Shown: piece by piece, positions 1 to 6,299 of the stretch
Layout: every line of letters begins with the position of its first letter
How positions within the stretch are numbered: position 1 is the stretch's first letter
Source of the DNA: Actinomycetes bacterium
GTDB taxonomy: Bacteria; Actinomycetota; Acidimicrobiia; Acidimicrobiales; Acidimicrobiaceae
Direction: 5' to 3'
Assembly (NCBI GenBank): GCA_021785315.1
Contig: JAJYFX010000095.1
Coordinates: 1-7,036 of the forward strand
DNA length: 7,036 nt
Made by a program: the position numbers and the translations under genes
Notes under the pieces: model-generated
What the model was told of the DNA's origin: nothing
The model's input: the letters and a program-made list of their open reading frames with translations, nothing else
Databases searched by the model: none

Positions 1-98
1 AGCCTATTTATTTGCGGTTCCCGAAGATGAAACGGTTGACGGCGATAATTCAACAGCAGTAGAATTAATCAAATATTGGCAAGTTGAGGAGTACGGCT
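1..98. other. Upstream edge; no gene firmly assignable
   Basis: This stretch precedes the permease gene. On the + strand one frame stops at 60-62 and could be the last 19 codons of an upstream gene (ending ...MKRLTAIIQQQ). That would leave a 36-nt gap before the permease start, which fits operon spacing, but the residues are not recognisable. A second frame stays open from 2 to 281, but it would overlap the permease by about 180 nt and is probably fortuitous. In ybh-type loci a second permease, an HlyD-like adaptor or an ATPase would be expected just upstream. No promoter or operator is evident here. Confidence 0.3.
86..91 (+). promoter_or_regulatory. Shine-Dalgarno site fixing the permease start
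   Basis: GAGGAG lies 7 nt upstream of the ATG at 99. This favours 99 over the upstream TTG at 84, whose coding extension would run through the ribosome binding site itself. Confidence 0.7.
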
Positions 99-1178
99 AT
101 GTGGGCAATGACAGTAAAGGAGTTCCGGCAGCTCAGGCGGGACCATCGAACATTCGCCATGATGATCGTGCTGCCGGTAATGATGCTGGTCATATTCGGG
201 TATGCAGCCAACTTCACGGTATCCAAGATTTCTACAGTCGTGGTCGGCCCGCAAGCCATGACGGTTGCCGAACAACTTAAAGCGCCCTTTCGCGTTGTCG
301 AAATTGATCCCAAATTAGGCATATCCACCGCCAAATCGCGTCTGCTCAACGGCAGAGCGGAGGTGGCTTTCATCGCTGAGCCGGGAACGACACAAGTTCT
401 AATGGATGGGACTCAACTTTTCTCGACGGAAACGGCAGAGGCCAGCTTAGGGAGAATGGCTCAAGCGGCCAGAGCCTCAGGGACAGCTTCGCCGCTGAGC
501 TTTAACATTCTGTACAATCCCAGATTGGATACTTCATGGGTGCTGGTTCCCGGTCTCGCCGGTCTCATACTCGTCTTCATCGGCACATTGATCACGAGCC
601 TCGGCGTAGTGCGGGAACGCCAAAGCGGAACTCTCGAGCAACTCGCGGTGATGCCACTGCGACCTTGGGACGTCATAGCGGGCAAGATCGTCCCGTACTT
701 CATAGTGGCATCGCTCGACCTCATCGTGATAATTGCAGTCGGAATTTTGTTGTTTGGCGTTCCCTTCGTCGGCAATGTCGCAGTATTCGCGCTTGGAGCA
801 ATTTTCTTCCTGCTTGTTACCCTCGGGATAGGAGTCCTGATATCAACCATTTCCCAGAACCAGGGACAGGCGATTCAACTGGCATTCATGGTCATGCTGC
901 CGCAGATACTCCTTTCCGGACTCATCTTTCCGATCAGCTCGATGGGCGTCGGCGTGCGCTGGATTTCGTACATTCTGCCGTTGACATACTTCATCGATGT
1001 AAGTCGGGGGGTCATGCTCAAAGGAATGTCCATTGCCGCACTACTAGAGCCGCTGGCCCTGCTAGCTATTCTTGCCACGGTTGTTCTGTCGCTGGCGATG
1101 CTTCGATTTAGACGTGATCTTGCCCCAAGCAGCCGCAGCTATCGGAGCGCAATGGCTGAGACAAAAGTAACGGCATGA
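99..1178 (+). CDS. ABC-2 type transporter permease (YbhS/YhhJ-like, drug export type)
   Basis: Membrane-spanning subunit of an ABC exporter, 359 residues from the ATG at 99. The layout is typical of the ABC-2/YhhJ type: a short cytoplasmic N-terminus (MTVKEFRQLRRD), TM1 at about 20-38, an extracytoplasmic domain at about 40-147, then five further hydrophobic segments at about 148-171, 199-220, 227-250, 261-281 and 315-336. The family motif ERQSGTLEQL at 173-182 follows TM2, and PLTYFIDVSRGVMLKG lies at about 294-309, both characteristic of this family. The C-terminus ends in a basic cytoplasmic tail (RFRRD). The stop overlaps the next ATPase gene by 4 bp (ATGA), indicating translational coupling. 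The substrate cannot be read from sequence; relatives export drugs, cations or hydrophobic compounds. Only one permease is visible for two ATPases, so it may homodimerise or pair with a second permease encoded upstream of the window. Confidence 0.92.
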   Translation: MWAMTVKEFRQLRRDHRTFAMMIVLPVMMLVIFGYAANFTVSKISTVVVGPQAMTVAEQLKAPFRVVEIDPKLGISTAKSRLLNGRAEVAFIAEPGTTQVLMDGTQLFSTETAEASLGRMAQAARASGTASPLSFNILYNPRLDTSWVLVPGLAGLILVFIGTLITSLGVVRERQSGTLEQLAVMPLRPWDVIAGKIVPYFIVASLDLIVIIAVGILLFGVPFVGNVAVFALGAIFFLLVTLGIGVLISTISQNQGQAIQLAFMVMLPQILLSGLIFPISSMGVGVRWISYILPLTYFIDVSRGVMLKGMSIAALLEPLALLAILATVVLSLAMLRFRRDLAPSSRSYRSAMAETKVTA

Positions 1179-1999
1179 GCTGGGGCATTGAGTCAGTAAC
1201 CGTACGCTACGGATCGCAAGTCGCTCTTGACGGGTTAACCCTGCAGCCAGAGCGCGGAAGCGTCACCGTCGTAATCGGCGGCGATGGCGCCGGAAAGTCC
1301 ACCTGCCTCAAGGCCTTAGTCGGTCTAGTTCCCCTGAACGAAGGGACCGCCTCTCGGCCTTCGAAGAAAGAGATCGGTTATGTACCAGCGACTGGGGGAG
1401 TCTATCCAGACCTTACCGTTTATGAGAATCTAGCCTTTTTTGGGAGATCTTATGGGATGAAAGGTTCCGCCTTTGAAAAGAGACGTGCCAATGTCATGGA
1501 ACTGGTCGGGTTGCGCGATGTTCGGGATCGTCTCGCCGGACAACTGTCTGGCGGAACGCAAAGGAAACTGGCAGTCGGGCTGGCGTTGCTCCACCAGCCG
1601 CTACTTCTTGTGCTGGATGAGCCGACTACCGGGCTTGATCCTCTCAGCCGGGCTGAACTCTGGAGAGTCATCTCGCATACCGCCGCCCAAGGCGCAGCGG
1701 TTGTTCTAAGCACCACGTATGTCAACGAGGCGCAAAGGGCGTCATTGGTGATACTCCTGAGCGAGGGGAGGTCAATCGCGGCGGGGTCGCCTTCCCAGAT
1801 CATAGCCGGAGTCCCGGGAAAGGTGGGAACGATCAAATCCGAGAGGCAGCCTCCCGGATTGGCATGGCGAAGAGGTGGCATGTGGCATACCTGGGATCAC
1901 TCGAAAGGTACTCCTGACGAGGCCGATCGGATTGAACTGGACTTCAATGATGCGGTAATTATTGCTGAACTTTCCCATGAGATCGGAATAACCAGGTGA
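1175..1999 (+). CDS. ABC transporter ATPase A (intact signature, degenerate Q- and H-loops)
   Basis: ATP-binding subunit partnering the permease, 274 residues. Walker A is GGDGAGKST at 35-43, the signature LSGGTQ at 124-129, Walker B LLLVLDEP at 143-150 with catalytic Glu149, and the D-loop GLDP at 153-156. Two conserved residues are missing. The Q-loop reads YVPATGG, with Ala72 where Gln is usual. The switch region reads LSTTYVNEA, with Thr181 where His is usual. A C-terminal tail of about 60 residues follows the ATPase core. The gene overlaps the permease by 4 bp upstream and the second ATPase by 4 bp downstream. The natural reading is one half of a split YbhF-type tandem ATPase that donates its good signature to the partner's ATP site. 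On its own it is unlikely to be an efficient ATPase. Confidence 0.92.
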   Translation: MSWGIESVTVRYGSQVALDGLTLQPERGSVTVVIGGDGAGKSTCLKALVGLVPLNEGTASRPSKKEIGYVPATGGVYPDLTVYENLAFFGRSYGMKGSAFEKRRANVMELVGLRDVRDRLAGQLSGGTQRKLAVGLALLHQPLLLVLDEPTTGLDPLSRAELWRVISHTAAQGAAVVLSTTYVNEAQRASLVILLSEGRSIAAGSPSQIIAGVPGKVGTIKSERQPPGLAWRRGGMWHTWDHSKGTPDEADRIELDFNDAVIIAELSHEIGITR

Positions 2000-2859
2000 G
2001 CGCGCTGGCTGAAACCCGGCGCGTAACGCTCCGTTTTGGCGAATTCACAGCCGTCGATTCCGTGAGCATCGCTGTGGAGAGGGGTGAGACGGTAGGCCTT
2101 CTTGGAGCAAACGGGGCAGGTAAGACTTCCTTGATCAGACTTTTGTTGGGGCTTATTCCGCCAACGTCGGGCGAAGCGCTGCTATTAGGCTCGTCGCCCT
2201 CCGTCAAGAGTCGCGAGCGTGTTGGCTACGTGCCACAGACGCTCGGATTGTACGAAGATCTGACAGTCAAGGAGAACTGGGATTTTACAAACAGGGCATT
2301 CGGATTGCGGCGACTATCTCTGCCGGAGGATCTTGGAGAGATTCGCGATGACCTGGTCGGCGAACTGCCCCTGGGAATCCAACGTCAGGTCGCTTTTGCC
2401 GTTGCCGCGTCCCATGGGCCCGCGCTTCTTGTGCTGGATGAGCCAACCTCTGGAGTCGCGCCATTGAGCAGAGCCAGGCTATGGAGCGATATTCATACGA
2501 GTGCCGAGGGTGGAGCAGGAGTCTTGGTCACTACCCACAACATGGAGGAGGCCGAACAGTGTGATCGGCTCGTGATAATGGTGGAGGGCCAAATGGTGGT
2601 TAGCGGGACTCCAGCCGATGTGATTGGTTCTCGCCAGGTCGTCGAGGTGCGCAGCGAAGACTGGCGCAGGGCCTTTGAACTCCTGGACAGCGCTGGTTTC
2701 GTTGTCCAGGCTCATGGCGACGTTCTCCGGGTTCCGGCAGTCAGGGACGTGATTGACGAGACGATTACCGCCAGTGATATAGAAGCGACCACCACCATAG
2801 CGCCGGCCAATCTTGAAGAAGCTTTTGTGATGATCGTTTCGGAAAGATCAGCTGCATGA
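1996..2859 (+). CDS. ABC transporter ATPase B (intact Q/H loops, degenerate signature and D-loop)
   Basis: Second ATP-binding subunit, 287 residues, starting at a GTG whose GTGA overlaps the stop of ATPase A. Walker A is GANGAGKT at 37-44, the Q-loop YVPQ has Gln81, Walker B LLVLDEP has Asp148 and Glu149, and the switch His181 lies in VTTHNMEEAEQ. The signature is LPLGIQ (124-129) rather than LSGGxQ, and the D-loop is GVAP rather than GLDP (Ala155 for Asp). Residues from about 214 to the end resemble the C-terminal domain common in DrrA-like ATPases, ending with the ANLEEAFV motif. These defects mirror those of ATPase A, so the pair should form an asymmetric heterodimer in which the hydrolytic site uses this subunit's Walker motifs and A's signature. 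The stop overlaps the TetR gene by 4 bp. Confidence 0.92.
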   Translation: MSALAETRRVTLRFGEFTAVDSVSIAVERGETVGLLGANGAGKTSLIRLLLGLIPPTSGEALLLGSSPSVKSRERVGYVPQTLGLYEDLTVKENWDFTNRAFGLRRLSLPEDLGEIRDDLVGELPLGIQRQVAFAVAASHGPALLVLDEPTSGVAPLSRARLWSDIHTSAEGGAGVLVTTHNMEEAEQCDRLVIMVEGQMVVSGTPADVIGSRQVVEVRSEDWRRAFELLDSAGFVVQAHGDVLRVPAVRDVIDETITASDIEATTTIAPANLEEAFVMIVSERSAA

Positions 2860-3431
2860 GCCGCACTGGTAGACGTCCTGGCACCCCAGAGACAAGGAAA
2901 GCGATACTGCTCGCTGCGCGGAGGGCATTCGGCGCGAGAGGTTACGAAGCAGCGACATTTCGAAGTATTGCGGAAGACGTGGGAGTCGATCCGGCGCTAG
3001 TGGTTCATTATTTTGGTTCGAAGCAGGAACTCTTTGCCGCTGCTCTTGATTGGTCAATTCGCCCGGCAGACATCTTTGGCGGTTTGGAGACTTCCAACAT
3101 TGCGGAAATGGCCGAGATGATAGTTCGAAGGTACTTGTCTATGCTCGATCAACCGCAGGTCCGGGATGCCATAATTGCAATGGTGAGGTCGGCCGTTTCC
3201 AATGAACAGGCTGCCAGAATGCTTCGCGAGTTTGTAACCGGGGAAATTTTGACCCTTCTGGGTCGGATGACCAATGCAGCGGATGCTCAGCTTAGAGCGT
3301 CACTGGTGGCATCGCAGCTAGTGGGTATTGCCATGTTGCGTCACGTAGTGAGACTCCGTGCTCTTGCAGAGGCAACTACCGATGAGATTGCCGCTCTCGT
3401 CGCTCCGGCGATTGCCGGATATTTGCAATGA
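2856..3431 (+). CDS. TetR/AcrR-family transcriptional regulator
   Basis: DNA-binding repressor of 191 residues. The N-terminal TetR domain (about 12-58) reads TRKAILLAARRAFGARGY, then a helix-turn-helix at about 33-52, closed by HYFGSKQELFAAAL. The remaining all-helical part (about 70-191) is the ligand-binding and dimerisation domain. It is of the actinobacterial TetR C-terminal type, but no ligand can be inferred. It overlaps ATPase B by 4 bp and is therefore the last gene of the transporter operon. Co-transcription suggests autoregulation of the export operon in response to the exported compound, as with CecR and the ybh operon in E. coli; this is inferred from context. The operator would lie upstream of the operon, probably outside the window, and none is visible here. 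Confidence 0.93.
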   Translation: MSRTGRRPGTPETRKAILLAARRAFGARGYEAATFRSIAEDVGVDPALVVHYFGSKQELFAAALDWSIRPADIFGGLETSNIAEMAEMIVRRYLSMLDQPQVRDAIIAMVRSAVSNEQAARMLREFVTGEILTLLGRMTNAADAQLRASLVASQLVGIAMLRHVVRLRALAEATTDEIAALVAPAIAGYLQ

Positions 3432-3476
3432 AACTGGACGGCCGGCTGAAAATCCGTGCCGTACTATTTGTCGGGG

Positions 3477-3485
3477 AAAAGGAGG
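3477..3485 (+). promoter_or_regulatory. Strong Shine-Dalgarno fixing the CMD gene start at 3491
   Basis: AAAAGGAGG ends 5 nt before the ATG at 3491. An in-frame ATG at 3428 overlaps the TetR stop but has no comparable site. Related proteins of this family typically begin close to MTRIAGV, so 3491 is preferred and the 21-codon extension is rejected. Confidence 0.7.
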
Positions 3486-3490
3486 ATGTC

Positions 3491-3817
3491 ATGACACGCA
3501 TAGCTGGAGTCACCGATGGTGAAGCGGGACCGTACGCGAGGATTGCGTTTTACTTCGCACGCCGCCAAATTGCACGTCTTGCTGGCAGCAAGCCCGATAA
3601 TATGATCGAGCCGATCAAGGTCTATGCTCGCATTCCGGGAGTTTTGCGCGGTGTGACTAAGCTCGAGCAGGAATCGGCGAAGCTGCGTAGTGTTGACAAA
3701 CGTTTCAAGGCGCTGGCTGAGCTAAAGGCGGCAACCCTTACGCATTGCGAGTACTGCATCGACTTGGGCTCGCAGATAGCGCGCCGGTGGGGCAGAAAAC
3801 TGTACAGGATATATTGA
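3491..3817 (+). pseudogene. Carboxymuconolactone decarboxylase/AhpD-like gene, 5' fragment
   Basis: N-terminal half of a carboxymuconolactone decarboxylase (CMD/AhpD-like) protein, interrupted by the IS607 element. Host codons 1-100 run from MTRIAGVTDG to the Trp of ARRW; codon 101 (Gly) is split by the insertion. The fragment contains the redox or catalytic motif HCEYC (CxxC with a neighbouring His) within the helix LTHCEYCIDLGSQIARR. After the junction the frame adds seven element-encoded residues (RKLYRIY) and stops at 3815-3817. The second half of the fold is absent from this product, so it is probably inactive. Family members are small helical alkylhydroperoxidase or decarboxylase-like proteins; the substrate is unknown here. 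The gene starts 59 nt after the TetR stop and may be co-transcribed with it. Confidence 0.88.
3793..3800 (+). repeat. Left-end inverted repeat of the IS607 element
   Basis: CAGAAAAC directly follows the GG core at the left junction and is the exact reverse complement of GTTTTCTG at 6286-6293 near the right tip. It partly overlaps the palindrome CTGTACAG at 3800-3807. A role in recombinase binding is inferred from the position only. Confidence 0.6.
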
Positions 3818-3853
3818 ACATTCATTGCCATTCCTTGATAGTACGTCTAAGAT
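3814..3853 (+). promoter_or_regulatory. Candidate tnpAB promoter(s) in the left end
   Basis: Two overlapping sigma70-like pairs are visible. One is TTGCCA at 3825-3830 and TAAGAT at 3848-3853 with a 17-nt spacer. The other is TTGAAC at 3814-3819 and GATAGT at 3837-3842, also with a 17-nt spacer. The second would leave a short leader containing AAGG at 3855-3858. Neither is a perfect match, and read-through from the host operon could also supply transcripts. Confidence 0.35.
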
Positions 3854-3863
3854 TAAGGTACGT
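3841..3863 (+). repeat. Direct repeat GTACGT in the left end
   Basis: GTACGT occurs at 3841-3846 and 3858-3863, each followed by a CTAAG- or TAG-like sequence, at a 17-nt period. Short repeats near the tips are plausible binding sites for the MerR-like domain of TnpA, but that role is inferred. A chance pair of 6-mers cannot be excluded. Confidence 0.3.
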
Positions 3864-3865
3864 TA

Positions 3866-4480
3866 GTCAGTATCAAAGAAGCGGCAAAGGAACTTGGTAT
3901 TCGTCCGGAGACCCTGCGCAGATGGGAAGCGGCAGGGAAGATCGACCCACCTGTCCGCACTGCTGGAGGAGCAAGACGCTATGACCTGGCCAAGTTGCGG
4001 GGCTTGGCCCCCCGCAAGGCTCCATCGTCACGAACCACCCTTGCCTATGCCAGAGTGTCGAGCTACGACCAAAAAGAGGATCTGGTCCGCCAGGTTGCCC
4101 TCCTCGAATCTTTTTGTGCCGCCAACGGCTGGACCTTTGAGACATTGCAGGATCTCGGTTCTGGACTCAACTACCACAAGAAGGGCCTGAGGACCCTTAT
4201 TCGTCGCATCTGTTCCGGTGAGATTGGCCGTTTAGTTCTCACGCACAAGGATCGGCTGCTTCGGTTCGGGTCGGAGTTGGTGTTCAGCTTATGTGAGCAC
4301 TTCGGCACGGAAGTGGTCATAATCAATGCATCACAAGAGGCAACCTTTGAGGAGGAACTGGCATCTGATGTGCTGGAAATAGTCACTGTCTTCTCGGCCC
4401 GTCTGTACGGCTCGCGAAGTCACAAGAACAAAACGGTGATGGACGCTCTTCAGGCAGCCGCGAAAGAGGTAGGGAAATGA
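3866..4480 (+). CDS. tnpA: IS607-type serine recombinase (TnpA), start codon defective or non-canonical
   Basis: Site-specific serine recombinase that moves the element. The frame encodes about 204 residues counted from the GTC at 3866. The MerR-like helix-turn-helix comes first (SIKEAAKELGIRPETLRRWE, then KIDPPV and GGARRYDL, about 2-40), which is the IS607 domain order. The catalytic domain follows: YARVSSYDQ with nucleophile Ser65 and Arg63, the KDRLLRFG motif with Asp129 and Arg130, and the C-terminal family motif SARLYGSRSHKNK. The frame opens after a stop at 3854-3856 and contains no ATG, GTG or TTG until the TTG at 3995, which would delete the whole DNA-binding domain. A GTC at 3866 lies 7 nt after AAGG, as if a GTG start had mutated. 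The protein may be poorly made or silent. The stop overlaps tnpB by 4 bp. Confidence 0.88.
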   Translation, partial: VSIKEAAKELGIRPETLRRWEAAGKIDPPVRTAGGARRYDLAKLRGLAPRKAPSSRTTLAYARVSSYDQKEDLVRQVALLESFCAANGWTFETLQDLGSGLNYHKKGLRTLIRRICSGEIGRLVLTHKDRLLRFGSELVFSLCEHFGTEVVIINASQEATFEEELASDVLEIVTVFSARLYGSRSHKNKTVMDALQAAAKEVGK

Positions 4481-6285
4481 GCGGGGTCTCGATGAATACG
4501 GCAACTACGCGCACCGTGATGCTGCACACGCTCCCGCTCACCAGCCACAAACGATGCGAAGTCCGTGACCTGGTTCACACCTATACGAAGGCAAAAGACC
4601 GGTTCCTCCTGCAACTTCACTCAAGGCTGATGTGGCGGCACCTCGATGACAAACGAGGTTTTCGCGATGGGATGAAAGCTGCGGGCAACTACCCCAAGGG
4701 CATCAACGTCCATCTTTCAGACCAGGCGGCGTTCGATGCAGTAGACACCATGGTCCGCCATATCGAGTCCGTGATCGCAAGAGCGAATGTGAAAGCAAAG
4801 ATCTCGAAGCGCTACGAAACGAAAGAGCTGGAGCGCAGGTTCGCCTACACCTGTCTGAAACGCTACCAGTGGATCGCAAACATCCTCATGGGCAAAACTC
4901 CGGTGATAGAGTCCAGGGCGCTATCCGGCCTTGATGACAAAGGACGGGATCAAGTCGCGCGCTACCTGCATAGAGTGCTGAGAAAAGCGTTCTCGGGCAA
5001 CAGGCTCCCTAGAACCCACGTCGAACGCTCCATGTCACTGGATGACACGCTCTACACCGCATTCGAGAAAACGAGTAGTCCAGAGGACCACGCTTGCGAC
5101 AATTCGAACCGTTGTTGCCGCCAAGGCCATGTCCGCCAGTATGTCTCAACGATTGGGATCAAATCGGGATCGAGGATAACACTCCCCCTGGCTGGCGTCT
5201 CTGGGATCGTGGGAAATATCCGCGTAGTACTGGATGAAGACACAGATCGCGCCGTCATCTGCGTCCCTTATGCCATAAAGCCACTTGCCGCAGCGGTTGG
5301 CCAAGAGGTGGCCATCGACTGGGGCGTCACCGAAGTCTTGACCGATTCTCATGGCGCTAAGCACGGAACGGGGCTCGGGAAGCTGCTCAGCGATTTCACC
5401 GAGAAGAACAATGCCACAGGCAAAACCAGGGGGAGACTGCACGCCAAGGTGCGTGAGCTTCGAAAGGCCAACCCGGGATCGAAAAAGGCAAAGCACATCG
5501 CCAGGAACAACCTTGGACGAAAGAAGCAGTCTGAACGGCGCAGGCGTGCACAGGCAAGTGTGCGCACACTTTCCGGAATGGCGGTCAAAGAGGTCGTCTA
5601 CGGCGAAGGCAATAGCACCAGAGCCAGAGGCCATATTCCTGAGCTCTCCTCGCAGCGCCCCAGAATCTTAGGCGTCGAAGACCTGTCTCACTTAGAAGGC
5701 AAGGCCAGATCTAAAAACCTCTCTCGGATCTGCTCCACCTGGATGCGATCTGAGAATCAAAGTCGCATAGTAGTGCATGCGGGCATCGGTCGCACCGATG
5801 TAAAAACGCTCAACGCGGCCTACACCAGCCAAACCTGTCCCGATCCAGCGTGCGGATTCGTCTCAAGAGACAACCGGCACGGGGACGGGTTTCACTGTCG
5901 CAACCCCTACTGGGATTGCAGTTGGCAGGGTGATGCGGACCACGTTGGCGCCATGAACCTGCTTTCCAGGATCGCCGATCAAAAGATCAGCGTCTTCACC
6001 CCCTACACCGAGGTGAAAAGTATCTTGGACCAAAGGTTCCATCGCCGAAAGGAGAGCCGAACCAGAGGCATTGTCGCTCCCTCGGGAGTTGCCAGCAATG
6101 GTATCCGTGACAGTGTTGTTGAAGGGGAGGCTACCGCTCACGGCAGGACTCCAAGCAAACCGCGGGACCTATGTCTTGTGGGAGACGGCAAAACCGTCGA
6201 ATCGTCGAGTCCGGTCCATATGGTGAGGACCGGGGAGACTCAGCGGCTGGAGAGCGAAAACAAAAGGATGTCTAGGAATGCCTAG
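4477..6285 (+). CDS. tnpB: TnpB, RNA-guided RuvC-like nuclease of the IS607 element
   Basis: Homologue of the Cas12 ancestor, 602 residues, longer than the roughly 350-450 usual for TnpB. The helical N-terminal part spans about 1-275. RuvC-I is VAIDWGVTEV with Asp281, followed by a basic helical stretch at about 305-375. RuvC-II is LGVEDLSHLEG with Glu401. A Cys4 zinc-ribbon candidate has C454-x4-C459 and C474-x6-C481, both spacings wider than the common CxxC. RuvC-III is DADHVGAMNLL with Asp488 the likely third acid; the usual Asn of DxNAA is Val here. All three acids are present, so it may be active. About 108 residues follow RuvC-III; they look low in structure and overlap the presumed omega RNA. 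The start is an ATGA overlap with tnpA; ATG at 4492 is an alternative. The stop lies 14 nt from the right tip. Known role of the family: guide-directed DNA cleavage favouring element retention. Confidence 0.9.
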   Translation: MSGVSMNTATTRTVMLHTLPLTSHKRCEVRDLVHTYTKAKDRFLLQLHSRLMWRHLDDKRGFRDGMKAAGNYPKGINVHLSDQAAFDAVDTMVRHIESVIARANVKAKISKRYETKELERRFAYTCLKRYQWIANILMGKTPVIESRALSGLDDKGRDQVARYLHRVLRKAFSGNRLPRTHVERSMSLDDTLYTAFEKTSSPEDHACDNSNRCCRQGHVRQYVSTIGIKSGSRITLPLAGVSGIVGNIRVVLDEDTDRAVICVPYAIKPLAAAVGQEVAIDWGVTEVLTDSHGAKHGTGLGKLLSDFTEKNNATGKTRGRLHAKVRELRKANPGSKKAKHIARNNLGRKKQSERRRRAQASVRTLSGMAVKEVVYGEGNSTRARGHIPELSSQRPRILGVEDLSHLEGKARSKNLSRICSTWMRSENQSRIVVHAGIGRTDVKTLNAAYTSQTCPDPACGFVSRDNRHGDGFHCRNPYWDCSWQGDADHVGAMNLLSRIADQKISVFTPYTEVKSILDQRFHRRKESRTRGIVAPSGVASNGIRDSVVEGEATAHGRTPSKPRDLCLVGDGKTVESSSPVHMVRTGETQRLESENKRMSRNA

Positions 6286-6299
6286 GTTTTCTGGAGCGG
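6150..6299 (+). ncRNA. Presumed omega RNA (reRNA) scaffold at the right end
   Basis: TnpB proteins use an RNA derived from the 3' end of the element, with the guide read from the flank beyond the right tip. This stretch is hairpin-rich: GACGG/CCGTC around CAAAA (6184-6198), CCGGTCC/GGACCGG around a 9-nt loop (6211-6233), and CTAGG/CCTAG around AATG (6272-6285). The scaffold would end at the tip (6299) and the guide would start at about 6300 with CGTGAGCGATGAGGAACTGC. The 5' limit given is approximate. The stems were found by eye and no folding was computed. Confidence 0.5.
6286..6293 (+). repeat. Right-end inverted repeat of the IS607 element
   Basis: GTTTTCTG is the exact reverse complement of the left-end CAGAAAAC at 3793-3800. 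It is followed by GAGC and then the GG core at 6298-6299, so it is subterminal by 4 nt at this end but abuts the core at the left end. Confidence 0.6.

Larger units (their letters stand above)
3793..6299 (+). mobile_element. IS607-family insertion sequence carrying tnpA and tnpB
   Basis: Insertion of about 2507 bp. The boundaries come from reconstruction: joining GG at 3791-3792 directly to C6300 gives TGG GGC GTG AGC, restoring the CMD frame (ARRW-G-VSDEELLAL) with nothing missing or duplicated. GG is present at both junctions (3791-3792 and 6298-6299), matching the known IS607-family habit of crossing over at a dinucleotide, often GG, without longer target duplications. GGC is shared at both ends, so the exact crossover is ambiguous by one base. 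The cargo is an IS607-type serine recombinase and a TnpB nuclease, both in the orientation of the host gene. An 8-bp inverted repeat sits at or close to the tips. The preserved host frame suggests a recent insertion. Confidence 0.9.

Noticed and set aside
84..98. TTG start at 84 for the permease
   Set aside because: GAGGAG at 86-91 is well placed for the ATG at 99; starting at 84 would put the ribosome binding site inside the coding region.
2..281. Open + frame across the permease start
   Set aside because: It would overlap the permease by about 180 nt and has no recognisable motif; most likely chance openness.
3428..3490. ATG 3428 as the CMD gene start, overlapping the TetR stop
   Set aside because: The ATGA overlap is tempting, but AAAAGGAGG lies 5 nt before ATG 3491 and family proteins begin near that Met; the 21-residue extension looks unlike the family.
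3745..4190. Alternative + frames overlapping the start of tnpA
   Set aside because: They lack any domain, whereas the tnpA frame shows the MerR-like and serine recombinase motifs continuously.
5146..5634. Long reverse-strand frame inside tnpB
   Set aside because: Shadow of tnpB: no motifs, and it lies opposite the RuvC-I and basic regions, which are clearly coding on the + strand.
6286..6299. Right element boundary at 6293 (end of the inverted repeat) instead of 6299
   Set aside because: It would leave GAGCGG and add two residues (Gly-Ser-Gly in place of Gly) to the restored CMD helix. This is in frame and not impossible, but the GG-to-GG join restores the family-like ARRWGVSDEE without extras.
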